Below, piece by piece: positions 51,482 to 59,688 of a stretch of 64,000 nucleotides of DNA. The notes beneath the pieces are model-generated. The model was not told the origin of the DNA. It did not search any database and was given only the letters and a program-made list of their open reading frames with translations. Numbering within the stretch: the stretch's first letter is position 1; each line of letters begins with the position of its first letter. The translations under genes and the position numbers were made by a program. Source of the DNA: Sphingobium sp. Z007 (GTDB taxonomy: Bacteria; Pseudomonadota; Alphaproteobacteria; Sphingomonadales; Sphingomonadaceae); contig NZ_FBXK01000005.1 in assembly GCF_900013425.1 (NCBI RefSeq), forward strand, positions 1,674,001 through 1,738,000, in the 5' to 3' direction.

Positions 51482-52175
51482 CGTAGCCGGCCTCCTTGCT
51501 CGCCAGATAGACGACCGCCGCGCCGATATCATCGCCGCTGCCCAGGTCGCCGACCGGGATTTTGGTCAGGATCGCACTCTTCTGCGCATCGTTCAGCGCA
51601 TCGGTCATGGCCGAACGGATGAAGCCGGGGGCGACGCAGTTTACGGTGATGCCCCGGCTCGCCAATTCCTGGCCCAGCGATTTGGACATGCCGATGATGC
51701 CCGCCTTCGACGCGCAATAGTTGGATTGGCCGGGGTTGCCGGTGACGCCAACGACCGACGTGATGGAGATGATGCGGCCGAAGCGCGCCTTCATCATCGG
51801 CTTGGCGGCGGCGCGGACCAGGCGGAAGGCGGCCTCCAGATTGACCTGGATCACCTGGCTCCATTCCTCATCCTTCATGCGCAGGATCAGGTTGTCGCGC
51901 GTGATGCCGGCATTGTTGACCAGGATGTCCAGCCGGCCGCCAAGCGCTTCGACCGCCTGCGGCACCAGCGCATCGACCGAGGCCGGGTCGCTGAGGTTGC
52001 AGACGATCGTTTTATGGTCACCCCCCAGTTCGGCGGCGAAGGCCTTCAGCTTCTCCTCATTGCTGCCCGAAAGCGCAAGCGTCGCGCCCTGCGCGGCCAG
52101 CGCCCTGGCGATCGACGAACCGATGCCACCGGAAGCGCCGGTCACCAGCGCGGTCATGCCTGTTAGGTCGAACAT
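51435..52175 (-). CDS. fabG: 3-oxoacyl-ACP reductase
   Basis: 246 residues, short-chain dehydrogenase. NADPH site TALVTGASGGIGSSIARAL; NAG motif ILVNNAGITRDNLI; catalytic Ser/Tyr/Lys in RIISITSVVGVTGNPGQSNY followed by CASKAG; NCVAPGFIRSAMTD. C-terminus VNGQTLHVNGGMAMI is typical of FabG. It reduces 3-oxoacyl-ACP in elongation. Nineteen bp after fabD. Its last 47 bp are shared with the convergent GT87 gene. Confidence 0.96.
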   Translation of the reverse strand: MFDLTGMTALVTGASGGIGSSIARALAAQGATLALSGSNEEKLKAFAAELGGDHKTIVCNLSDPASVDALVPQAVEALGGRLDILVNNAGITRDNLILRMKDEEWSQVIQVNLEAAFRLVRAAAKPMMKARFGRIISITSVVGVTGNPGQSNYCASKAGIIGMSKSLGQELASRGITVNCVAPGFIRSAMTDALNDAQKSAILTKIPVGDLGSGDDIGAAVVYLASKEAGYVNGQTLHVNGGMAMI

Positions 52176-52194
52176 GTCTTTATTTCCTGTCCTG

Positions 52195-53130
52195 TCAAAA
52201 AGCCGCCAGCGCGGCCTCGATATCGTCCATCGTCACGATGCTGCGCACGGTTGCGTCGGGGGCGATGCGCTTGACCATGGGGCCAAGCACCTTGCCGCCG
52301 ACTTCCACGAAATCGGTGACGCCCGCGTCCCACATCGCGGCGACGGATTCGCGCCAGCGGACACGGCCGGTGACCTGTTCGACCAGGCGGGCCTTGATCT
52401 CTTCGCCGTCGGCGATCGGGGCGGCCAGCACATTGGCATAGACCGGCAGCAGCGGCGCGTTGATCGTCGCCTTAGCGAGCGCCTGCGCCATCGCGTCGGC
52501 GGCGGGCTGCATCAGCGGGCAGTGGAAGGGGGCCGACACGGGCAGCAGCACGCCGCGCTTGATGCCGTAATCCTTCACCATGGCGACCGCGCGCTCGATC
52601 GCGCCGCGATGGCCGGAAATCACGACCTGGCTGGGGTCGTTGTCGTTGGCAACGGTGCAAACCTCGCCCTGCGCCGCGGCATCGGCGAGCGCCTGCGCCT
52701 TTTCAATGTCCGCGCCCAGCAAGGCCGCCATCGCGCCTTCGCCCACCGGCACGGCCGCCTGCATCGCCCGGCCGCGCAGCTTGAGCAGGCGCGCGGTGGT
52801 GGTGATGTCGAACGCTTCGACCGCACAGAGCGCGCTATATTCGCCCAAAGAATGACCCGCGACATAATCGCCCCTGTCGGCCAGGGTCAAGCCGCCCTCC
52901 TTCTGCATCACGCGCAGCGTGGCGATGGCGTTGGCCATGATCGCGGGCTGGGCGTTCTCGGTCAGGGTCAGGGCGCTGTCCGGCCCCTCCACCATGATGC
53001 GGAACAGATTTTGCAACAGGGCGGCGTCGACCTCCTGGAACAGCTCCCGCGCCGCCGGGCTGGCGTCGGCCAGCGCCTTGCCCATGCCGACGGACTGGCT
53101 GCCCTGCCCCGGAAAAAGAAATGCCCGCAT
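52195..53130 (-). CDS. fabD: Malonyl-CoA:ACP transacylase
   Basis: 311 residues from MRAFLFPGQGSQSVGMGKAL; the upstream extension to 53178 lacks family character. Nucleophile Ser in GHSLGEYSALCAVEAF, the first oxyanion Gln in PGQGSQ, and the catalytic His in SAPFHCPLMQPAADAM. GCVTDFVEVGGKVLG-like VTDFVEVGGKVLGPMVK closes it. Transfers malonyl from CoA to ACP. First gene of the fabD-fabG operon. Confidence 0.95.
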   Translation of the reverse strand: MRAFLFPGQGSQSVGMGKALADASPAARELFQEVDAALLQNLFRIMVEGPDSALTLTENAQPAIMANAIATLRVMQKEGGLTLADRGDYVAGHSLGEYSALCAVEAFDITTTARLLKLRGRAMQAAVPVGEGAMAALLGADIEKAQALADAAAQGEVCTVANDNDPSQVVISGHRGAIERAVAMVKDYGIKRGVLLPVSAPFHCPLMQPAADAMAQALAKATINAPLLPVYANVLAAPIADGEEIKARLVEQVTGRVRWRESVAAMWDAGVTDFVEVGGKVLGPMVKRIAPDATVRSIVTMDDIEAALAAF

Positions 53131-53310
53131 CGATAATCCCCTGGCCAGAAACGCATAAAAGCGTTCAAATTCAAACACGATACACTTTGAGACATAAATG
53201 TCATTGAGCCGTACATGCCCCTGCGGCAGTCAGGAGCCGGCGTCTCAACCCCCTCTTACGATCGGGGCAGCGTGGCCGCCCCTTTAACGACGACGGAGTG
53301 CAAGGAAAAG

Positions 53311-54774
53311 GTGCGATATCGCATAAGCTGGATCAGCGGCACGGCGCTCCTGCTGCCTGCGCTTTTGGCCGCCTGCGCGGCGGGGCCTGACTATCGGGCG
53401 CCGCAGGGCGCTGCGTTGGGCCTGCCCGCTGCCTATAGCCAGGGAGACGGAGCGCCCGTCGCCGACGCCGACCTGTCCAACTGGTGGACGCGGCTGAACG
53501 ATCCGGCGCTGAGCGGGCTGATCGACCGCGCGATCGCAAACAATCTGGATATCGTGCAGGCGCAGGCGCGGTTGCGGCAGGCGCGGGAATCGCTGCGCCA
53601 GGCCAATGCCAGCTTCGTGCCGCAATTGAGTGGCGCGGCGTCGGGGGGCCGCAACTACAGCAACCAGGACGCAGGCGGGCGGCTGGACAGCAGCGGCAAT
53701 CCGATCGGCGGCGGAACCGGCAATTGGTCGAGCAGCTACTCCGGGCGCATCAACGCAAGCTGGCAGATCGACCTGTTCGGCGAATTGTCCCGCACCGCGG
53801 AAGCCGCCCGGGCGGACCTGGCCGCGTCTGGATATGACCTCGCCAATGTCCGCATGACGATCGTCTCCGAACTGGCGACCAATTATATTCAGGCGCGGCT
53901 GGCGCAGGAACAGTTGCGGATCGCGCGCGAAAGCCAGGCGGTCCAGCGGGATAATTATAATATCGCCAACTGGCGGTTGCAGGCCGGCCTCGTCTCCTCG
54001 CTCGACGCCGAACAGGCGCGGGCGCAACTGGCGCAAACCAACGCGACCATCCCGCAGCTTGAAGCCAGCCTAAAGGGTAGCCTCAATCGCATCGCGGTGC
54101 TGACCGGCCAGGCGCCGGGCGAAGCGACCCGCGCTCTGGAAGCACCGGCCTCCATTCCGGTGGCATCGACGCAGATCGCGATCGGCATCCCCGCCGACAC
54201 GCTGCGCCAGCGGCCCGACGTGCGCAGTGCCGAACGGGCGCTGGCCGCCGCCACGGCGCGGATCGGCGTGGCGCAGGCGCAGCTTTATCCCTCGCTGGGG
54301 ATCAGCGGCAATATCGGCACCACGTCCAATGCGTTCAGCGACCTGTTCAGCCTGATTACCGGCGGCGTCTTCGCCAATGTGGCGCAGACGATCTTTGATG
54401 GCGGACGGCTGCAATCGCAGGTGCGATCGCAAAAGGCCGCGACCGACGCCGCCTTCGCCGCCTATAAGCAGAGCGTGCTGAACGCGTTGGAGGATGTCGA
54501 GAATGCGATGGCGCAATTGGCCAGCGCCCGTGCCCGCAAGGCGGAGTTCGCCGTCGCCTATGATGCGTCGAACAACGCCGCAATCCTGGCGCGCAGCCAG
54601 TATCAGGCGGGACTGACCGACTTCCAGACGGTGTTGACCAGTGAATCCACCCTATTGAACGCGCGCAACAGCCTGGCTTCCGCGCAATCCGACGAGGTTC
54701 TGGCCATCGCCCAGCTCTATAATGCGCTGGGCGGCGGCTGGCAGAGCATGGACAATCGCCCAAATGAGCAATGA
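53311..54774 (+). CDS. Efflux outer-membrane factor lipoprotein, NodT family
   Basis: 487 residues from a GTG at 53311 (AAGGA just upstream), giving a lipoprotein signal VRYRISWISGTALLLPALLA with lipobox LAAC. An ATG at 53215 in the same frame would add 32 unlikely residues. WWTRLNDPALSGLIDRAIAN and the paired TolC repeats (RLRQARESLRQANASFVPQL; RPDVRSAERALAAATARIGV) are characteristic. It forms the trimeric exit duct for the MacA/MacB-like pump encoded downstream. Its end overlaps the adaptor start by 11 bp. Confidence 0.88.
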   Translation: MRYRISWISGTALLLPALLAACAAGPDYRAPQGAALGLPAAYSQGDGAPVADADLSNWWTRLNDPALSGLIDRAIANNLDIVQAQARLRQARESLRQANASFVPQLSGAASGGRNYSNQDAGGRLDSSGNPIGGGTGNWSSSYSGRINASWQIDLFGELSRTAEAARADLAASGYDLANVRMTIVSELATNYIQARLAQEQLRIARESQAVQRDNYNIANWRLQAGLVSSLDAEQARAQLAQTNATIPQLEASLKGSLNRIAVLTGQAPGEATRALEAPASIPVASTQIAIGIPADTLRQRPDVRSAERALAAATARIGVAQAQLYPSLGISGNIGTTSNAFSDLFSLITGGVFANVAQTIFDGGRLQSQVRSQKAATDAAFAAYKQSVLNALEDVENAMAQLASARARKAEFAVAYDASNNAAILARSQYQAGLTDFQTVLTSESTLLNARNSLASAQSDEVLAIAQLYNALGGGWQSMDNRPNEQ

Positions 54775-56281
54775 TGTGACCAAGGATCAGGATCTTGACG
54801 ACTTTCTGGGCGCGAAGCCGGAAAAGCCGTGGCGCAAATGGGTGATCCGTGGCGGCATAGCCGTCGTGCTGCTGGTCGCGATCCTCTTGCTTGCCCGGTG
54901 TTTTTCCAGCGACGACAAGCCCAATTATGCGACGCGTGAGGTGCGCACCGGCGACCTGACCGTCAGCGTATCGGCCACCGGCAATTTGAAGCCGATCAAT
55001 CAGGTCGATGTCGGGTCCGAACAGTCGGGCAAGATCACCGCCGTCTATGTCGACGTCAATGATCGCGTGACCAAGGGGCAGAAGCTGGCCGAACTGGACA
55101 CCCGCCGTCTGGTCGATACGATCAACCAAAATCGCGCGCAGGTGGTGTCGTCGCAGGCCAGCGTCGCGCAGGCGCAGGCCCAGGTCGCCTTGACGAAGGC
55201 GACGCTGGATCGGCAGTTGAACGTCTTCACCCTGTCGGGCGGCAAGGTGCCTGCCAAGACGGAAATCGATACGGCGCGCGCCAATTATCAGTCGGCGATC
55301 GCCACCCTGCGATCGCAACAGGCGCAGGTGGACGTGTCCCGCGCGCAACTGTCCACGGCGCAGACCAACCTGTCGATCGCGCAGATCGTGTCGCCGGTAA
55401 ACGGCGTGGTCCTGTCGCGTGACATCGAACCGGGCCAGACAGTCGCCGCATCGCTCAACGCGCCGGTGCTCTTCACCCTGGCCGAAGACCTGACGCAGAT
55501 GGAGGTCGAAGTGTCGGTGGACGAGGCGGACGTCGGCCAGGTGAAGGAAGGCCAGAGCGCTACCTTCGCCGTGGACGCCTTTCCCGGCCGCACCTTCCCG
55601 GCGAAGGTCACGCGGGTCAATGTCGGGTCGAACAGCGCCAGCACATCGTCCTCCTCCAGCACGACGACGACCAGCACGACCGGTACGGTGGTCGCCTACA
55701 CCGCCGTGCTGACGGTCAACAACAGCGACGAAACCTTACGCCCCGGCATGACCGCAACCGCCGATATCGTAACGCAGGAATTGCAGAATGTGCTGCTGGT
55801 CCCCAATAGCGCGCTGCGGTTCAAGCCCGTCAGCGCCGCGCAGGGCGGCGGCATCACCAGCGTCCTGCCGGGTCCGGGCCGCATGCGCCGCGGCGGCGCG
55901 AAGCGGCAGGTCAATTTCGGCGCGGGCAGCAGCCAGACCGTCTATATCGTCGGCGAAGACGGCAATCCCAAGGCGATGCAGGTGACCGTGGGCGCCAGCG
56001 ACGGATCGCGCACCGCCGTCACCGGGGGCGCTTTGAAGCCAGGGATGCGCGTCATCACCGGCCAGCTTGCCGCTGGCCAGGAACCGCCCGCAGAGGATCA
56101 GAAGGCCGACCAGGGCGGCAACGTCAAGAGCGACGACCGCCGCCGCAATCCCTCAGCCGACGGCAGCCCCGCGACCGTAGGCAAGCTCGGCAATTCGGGC
56201 GACGCCGCGCCCGAAACCGCACCGGTTGCGCCCGCCGCGACAACCCAGCCGCGCGGCGCCAACCGCCAGAACGGCAGCTGA
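54764..56281 (+). CDS. MacA-like periplasmic adaptor (HlyD/RND membrane-fusion family)
   Basis: 505 residues from MSNDVTKDQDLDDFLGAKPE, overlapping the NodT stop. One N-terminal TM (GGIAVVLLVAILLLARCF), a lipoyl half-motif (VDVGSEQSGKITAVYVDVND), a helical hairpin (QAQAQVALTKATLDRQLNVF), a second lipoyl half (IVSPVNGVVLSRDIEPGQ) and beta-barrel domains. A Ser/Thr-rich insert (about 295-310) and a long Asp/Lys/Ala/Pro-rich C-terminal tail (about 445-505) exceed normal MacA (~370 residues). It joins the permease to the outer-membrane duct. Confidence 0.88.
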   Translation: MSNDVTKDQDLDDFLGAKPEKPWRKWVIRGGIAVVLLVAILLLARCFSSDDKPNYATREVRTGDLTVSVSATGNLKPINQVDVGSEQSGKITAVYVDVNDRVTKGQKLAELDTRRLVDTINQNRAQVVSSQASVAQAQAQVALTKATLDRQLNVFTLSGGKVPAKTEIDTARANYQSAIATLRSQQAQVDVSRAQLSTAQTNLSIAQIVSPVNGVVLSRDIEPGQTVAASLNAPVLFTLAEDLTQMEVEVSVDEADVGQVKEGQSATFAVDAFPGRTFPAKVTRVNVGSNSASTSSSSSTTTTSTTGTVVAYTAVLTVNNSDETLRPGMTATADIVTQELQNVLLVPNSALRFKPVSAAQGGGITSVLPGPGRMRRGGAKRQVNFGAGSSQTVYIVGEDGNPKAMQVTVGASDGSRTAVTGGALKPGMRVITGQLAAGQEPPAEDQKADQGGNVKSDDRRRNPSADGSPATVGKLGNSGDAAPETAPVAPAATTQPRGANRQNGS

Positions 56282-56287
56282 CGCGCC

Positions 56288-56992
56288 ATGGCGATCGCTG
56301 ATCCGATCATCTCGCTGCGCGGCGTAACCAAAGTCTATGGCGAAGGACCGACCGCGTTCCAGGCGCTCAAGGGCATCGACCTGGATATCGCGCAGGGCGA
56401 TTTCGTGGCCGTCATGGGTCCGTCCGGGTCGGGCAAGTCCACGACGATGAACATTTTGGGCTGCCTCGACGTGCCATCGGCGGGGACGTTCCTGTTCAAG
56501 AATCATCATGTCGAAACGCTGGACCGCGACCAGCGCGCCCTGCTGCGCCGCCGCTATCTGGGCTTCGTTTTCCAGGGGTTCAATCTGCTGTCGCGCACCA
56601 CCGCGCTGGAGAATGTGGAACTGCCGCTCATCTATCGTGGCGAGGACAAGAAGACCCGTTATGATCTGGGCATGGCCGCGCTCGACAAGGTGGGCCTTAA
56701 GGACTGGTGGGACCATACGCCGGCCGAACTGTCCGGCGGGCAGCAGCAACGCGTCGCCATCGCCCGCGCCATCGTGACCAGCCCCGACGTGCTGCTGGCC
56801 GACGAACCGACCGGCAATCTCGATTCGGAACGGTCGGTGGAAATCATGGAATTGCTGACCGACCTCAACAAGAATAGCGGTATCACCGTGCTGATGGTGA
56901 CGCACGAACCCGACATGGCCGCCTTCGCGCGGACGATCGTCCATTTCAAGGATGGGCTGGTCGAACGGATCGAAGAGGGCTTGGCGGCGTGA
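56288..56992 (+). CDS. MacB-like ABC transporter ATP-binding protein
   Basis: 234 residues. Walker A GPSGSGKSTTMNILGCLDV, signature LSGGQQQRVAIARAI, Walker B VLLADEPTGNLDSE, and H-loop LMVTHEPDMAAF. Belongs to the MacB/LolD group. Six bp after the adaptor gene. The permease is a separate gene 178 bp downstream, so MacB is split here into ATPase and membrane parts. Confidence 0.93.
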   Translation: MAIADPIISLRGVTKVYGEGPTAFQALKGIDLDIAQGDFVAVMGPSGSGKSTTMNILGCLDVPSAGTFLFKNHHVETLDRDQRALLRRRYLGFVFQGFNLLSRTTALENVELPLIYRGEDKKTRYDLGMAALDKVGLKDWWDHTPAELSGGQQQRVAIARAIVTSPDVLLADEPTGNLDSERSVEIMELLTDLNKNSGITVLMVTHEPDMAAFARTIVHFKDGLVERIEEGLAA

Positions 56993-57170
56993 TGGGGATA
57001 GCGATCGAGCCTTCTCCCCGCGGGGGAGAAGGATATGGAGCCTTGGCGAGGAACGAGCCTAGGCGCAGTTGGAAGAGGGGGATATGCGCGCGCCCCCCTC
57101 TTCAAGCAACGCTAGCCAGCAAGCTGGCAAGCTCCGCTATCCTCTCCCCCAAGGGGCGAGGAACATTACC
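56993..57170. repeat. Palindromic insert between ABC ATPase and permease genes
   Basis: CCTTCTCCCCGCGGGGGAGAAGG at 57010-57032 is a perfect palindrome. A degenerate, partial counterpart (CCTCTCCCCCAAGGGGCGAGG) lies at about 57139-57161. The unit resembles the palindrome at 24411-24528 in layout. It sits inside what must be one transcript and may shape a hairpin that sets the ATPase-to-permease ratio. Confidence 0.6.
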
Positions 57171-58376
57171 ATGCTAGGCACCACCATCACTCTCGCCTTT
57201 CGCGCGATCAACCGGCACAAGCTGCGGTCGTTCCTGACCACGCTGGGCATCATCATCGGCGTCGCCGCGGTCGTGACCATGGTGACGCTGGGCAACGGCG
57301 CGACGGCCGCGGTGCGCGAACAGATCAGTTCGCTGGGCGCGAACGTGCTCCAGTTGCGTCCCGGCCAGGGCTTTGGCCGCGGCGGCGGGGGTCCGCGGCC
57401 ACCCGACTTCAAGGAGCGTGACCTCACCGCGATCGAAAATCAGCTAACCGGCGTGCGCGCGGTCGCCCCGGTGGTGCAGTCCAGCGGCACGGCCATTTAT
57501 GAAGGCAATAACTGGTCCACCACCGTCTATGGCACCACGTCCGCCTATTCCGAAGTGCAGCAGTGGAAAATCGCCGACGGCCGCCTGTTCCTGGCGGAAG
57601 AGGAAGAGGCCGGCCGCCCCGTGTGCATCATCGGCAATACGGTGCGCACCAACCTGTTCCAGGGCACGGAGCCGGTCGGCAAGCGGATGCGGATCAAGGG
57701 CGTGTCCTGCCAGGTCGTCGGCGTGTTGGCGACGCGCGGCCAGGGCGGCTTTGGCGACCAGGACGATGTCGTCGTCATGCCGATCAAGTTCGTGCAGCGC
57801 CGCTTCACCGGCGACCGCGACATCAGCCAGATCATGGTTGCGGTGGACGACGCCTATGACACCAGCACGGTCCAGGCGAGCTTGGAAGAGCTGATGCGCG
57901 AACGGCGCAAGGTGAAGCCGGGCGCGGAGGATAATTTCAACGTCTTCGACACCAAGCAGATCAGCGACACGCTGACCGGCACCACCACCATCCTGACCCA
58001 GATCGTCGGTGCGGTGGCGGCGATTTCCCTGTTGGTGGGTGGCATTGGCATCATGAACATCATGCTGGTGTCGGTGACGGAACGGACGCGCGAGATCGGC
58101 ATCCGTTTGGCGATTGGCGCTGTCGCGCGTGAAGTGCTGCTGCAATTTCTGGTGGAGGCCATCGTGCTGTCCTGCCTGGGCGGCCTGATCGGACTGTTCC
58201 TGGCCCTGATCGCGACGGCCGCCATCGCCCCGCTGATGCAGGTGCCGTTCCTGTTCGATATCAAGGTCAACATCATCGCCTTCGTCTTTTCGGCGGCGAT
58301 CGGGGTGGTGTTCGGCTATTTCCCGGCACGGCGCGCGGCGGCGCTCAATCCGATCGATGCGTTGCGGCACGAGTGA
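57171..58376 (+). CDS. MacB-like ABC transporter permease
   Basis: 401 residues from MLGTTITLAFRAINRHKLRS; the frame extends to 57069 through the palindromic insert, which is unlikely to be translated. TM1 (FLTTLGIIIGVAAVVTMV) precedes a large periplasmic MacB_PCD domain, then an FtsX-type triple TM block (VAAISLLVGGIGIMNIMLVS, ALIGLFLALIATAAIAPL, IAFVFSAAIGVVFGYFPA). TERTREIGIRLAIGA is the ABC-coupling motif. Works with the ATPase, MacA-like adaptor and NodT duct to export a toxic compound or peptide from the periplasm. Confidence 0.92.
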   Translation: MLGTTITLAFRAINRHKLRSFLTTLGIIIGVAAVVTMVTLGNGATAAVREQISSLGANVLQLRPGQGFGRGGGGPRPPDFKERDLTAIENQLTGVRAVAPVVQSSGTAIYEGNNWSTTVYGTTSAYSEVQQWKIADGRLFLAEEEEAGRPVCIIGNTVRTNLFQGTEPVGKRMRIKGVSCQVVGVLATRGQGGFGDQDDVVVMPIKFVQRRFTGDRDISQIMVAVDDAYDTSTVQASLEELMRERRKVKPGAEDNFNVFDTKQISDTLTGTTTILTQIVGAVAAISLLVGGIGIMNIMLVSVTERTREIGIRLAIGAVAREVLLQFLVEAIVLSCLGGLIGLFLALIATAAIAPLMQVPFLFDIKVNIIAFVFSAAIGVVFGYFPARRAAALNPIDALRHE

Positions 58377-58440
58377 CGAACGCGGATGCGGACCGATGAG
58401 GCCCGCACTCAGAGTCTGATGACCTTAGATTGACCTGCTC

Positions 58441-58508
58441 CGTCATTGCGAGCGAAGCGAAGCAATCCAAACGCGCCGTTAGATTGCTTCGCTTCGCTCG
58501 CAATGACG
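58441..58508. repeat. 27-bp perfect inverted repeat (REP/hairpin)
   Basis: Arms 58441-58467 and 58482-58508 are exact reverse complements beginning CGTCATTGCGAGCGAAGCGA, with a 14-base loop. It is the main content of the 323-bp gap 58377-58699 and follows the efflux operon; no gene is seen in the gap. AT-rich sequence near 58560-58605 likely includes the promoter of the next gene. Confidence 0.85.
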
Positions 58509-58699
58509 ATTCAAGCAAAGTCATCACGCTCTAAATCGCTGACATCCGTCGTTTCTGAACAATAGTTCAGCTTAAATTTCAAATTGTTACAATTTCCGAC
58601 AATCTAACCCCGTCCATGACACATCGTCGCGACATGCGGCTCCTATCTCTGTCTTCGACGCCACGGAATGGCGCCTCTAACAAGGCAAAGGAGCCAACC

Positions 58700-59128
58700 A
58701 TGTTCAAGAAGATCCTCATCGCCCTGGCCACCACCACTTTGGTCGCCAGCCCCATCGTTTCCGCTCAGGCGCAGGCCCAGGGCTACGGCGCGCAGCATCG
58801 CCAGGAACAGACCCGGACGGTCGTGAAGCAAAAGCCCAATGGTCGCACCGTCGTCAGGCAGAAGACGGTCGTGCGCAACAATGGCAATGCCCAGCGCGCC
58901 ACCGTCTATCGCCCCAACCGCAATGCGGTGGTCAACCATCGCTGGGCCAAGGGCCAGCGTTTCGATCGTCGCCAGGCCAATAACTATCGGGTCATCAGCA
59001 ATTATCGCGGCTATCGCCTGAACGCTCCGCCGCGCGGCTATCAGTGGGTGCAGTCGGGCAATGACGCCGTGATGATCGCCATCACCAGCGGCCTGATCGG
59101 CGCCGTCGTCGGCAACGCGATCCGGTAA
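58700..59128 (+). CDS. RcnB-family periplasmic protein
   Basis: 142 residues from MFKKILIALATTTLVASPIV, with AAAGGAG ahead; the frame opens at 58616 but that is before the signal peptide. Signal cut near SAQAQAQ. A basic, Asn/Arg-rich middle is followed by the RcnB landmark: YRLNAPPRGYQWVQSGNDAV and an end MIAITSGLIGAVVGNAI. RcnB of E. coli helps limit nickel and cobalt loss; most relatives are of unknown role. Single gene. Confidence 0.8.
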   Translation: MFKKILIALATTTLVASPIVSAQAQAQGYGAQHRQEQTRTVVKQKPNGRTVVRQKTVVRNNGNAQRATVYRPNRNAVVNHRWAKGQRFDRRQANNYRVISNYRGYRLNAPPRGYQWVQSGNDAVMIAITSGLIGAVVGNAIR

Positions 59129-59262
59129 ATCCTTCCAAACAGAGTTCGCACGATGCTCCGGGGCTTCTCTCCCCCCGGAGCATTTTTGCGTCATCGACCA
59201 TGATCGAGGTTAAATACCCGATATTAAGGGATTATGCCGCAAAGAGGCTGAGCCGGGGGGCC

Positions 59263-59685
59263 ATGTCGGGAATGTCCATGTCTTTACATCAGATCATGTA
59301 TATCAGTACGGTAGTCGGCACCTTCACGCCTCAGGAATGCGCGGCGATCGCGCAACTGTCCGCGACCAACAATCGGCGGGACGACGTGACCGGGTTGCTG
59401 CTGTTCAATTCGCGGCGCTTTCTGCAGGTGCTGGAGGGGCCGAAGGATGCCGTCGATCGCATCTTCAACCGCATCAACGCCGATCCGCGCCACCGCGCCG
59501 TCGTCAAGCTGCGCGAAGGGCCGGTCGCTACGCGGGAATTTGGCGAATGGGCGATGGCGTTCGATGATCCCGCGCGCCCTTCGGCCGATCTGAAGGACAA
59601 GGTCGCCGCCTTGCTCGTGCAGGCCGGGCCTTCGACCCGTGCGCATTTCATCGGTTCGGCGGACATGCACCGCCCGGCCGCCTGA
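59263..59685 (+). CDS. BLUF-domain blue-light sensor
   Basis: About 140 residues from MSGMSMSLHQIMYISTVVGT; other ATGs at 59272 and 59278 are equally plausible starts. The BLUF fold is shown by the flavin Tyr in MYISTVV, the Asn in SATNNRRDDVTGLLLF, and the Gln in RRFLQVLEGPKDAV. FNRINADPRHRAVVKLREGP is the usual following helix. No output domain is attached, so it should signal by protein contact. Convergent with GntP, 3 bp apart. Confidence 0.88.
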   Translation: MSGMSMSLHQIMYISTVVGTFTPQECAAIAQLSATNNRRDDVTGLLLFNSRRFLQVLEGPKDAVDRIFNRINADPRHRAVVKLREGPVATREFGEWAMAFDDPARPSADLKDKVAALLVQAGPSTRAHFIGSADMHRPAA

Positions 59686-59688
59686 GCC

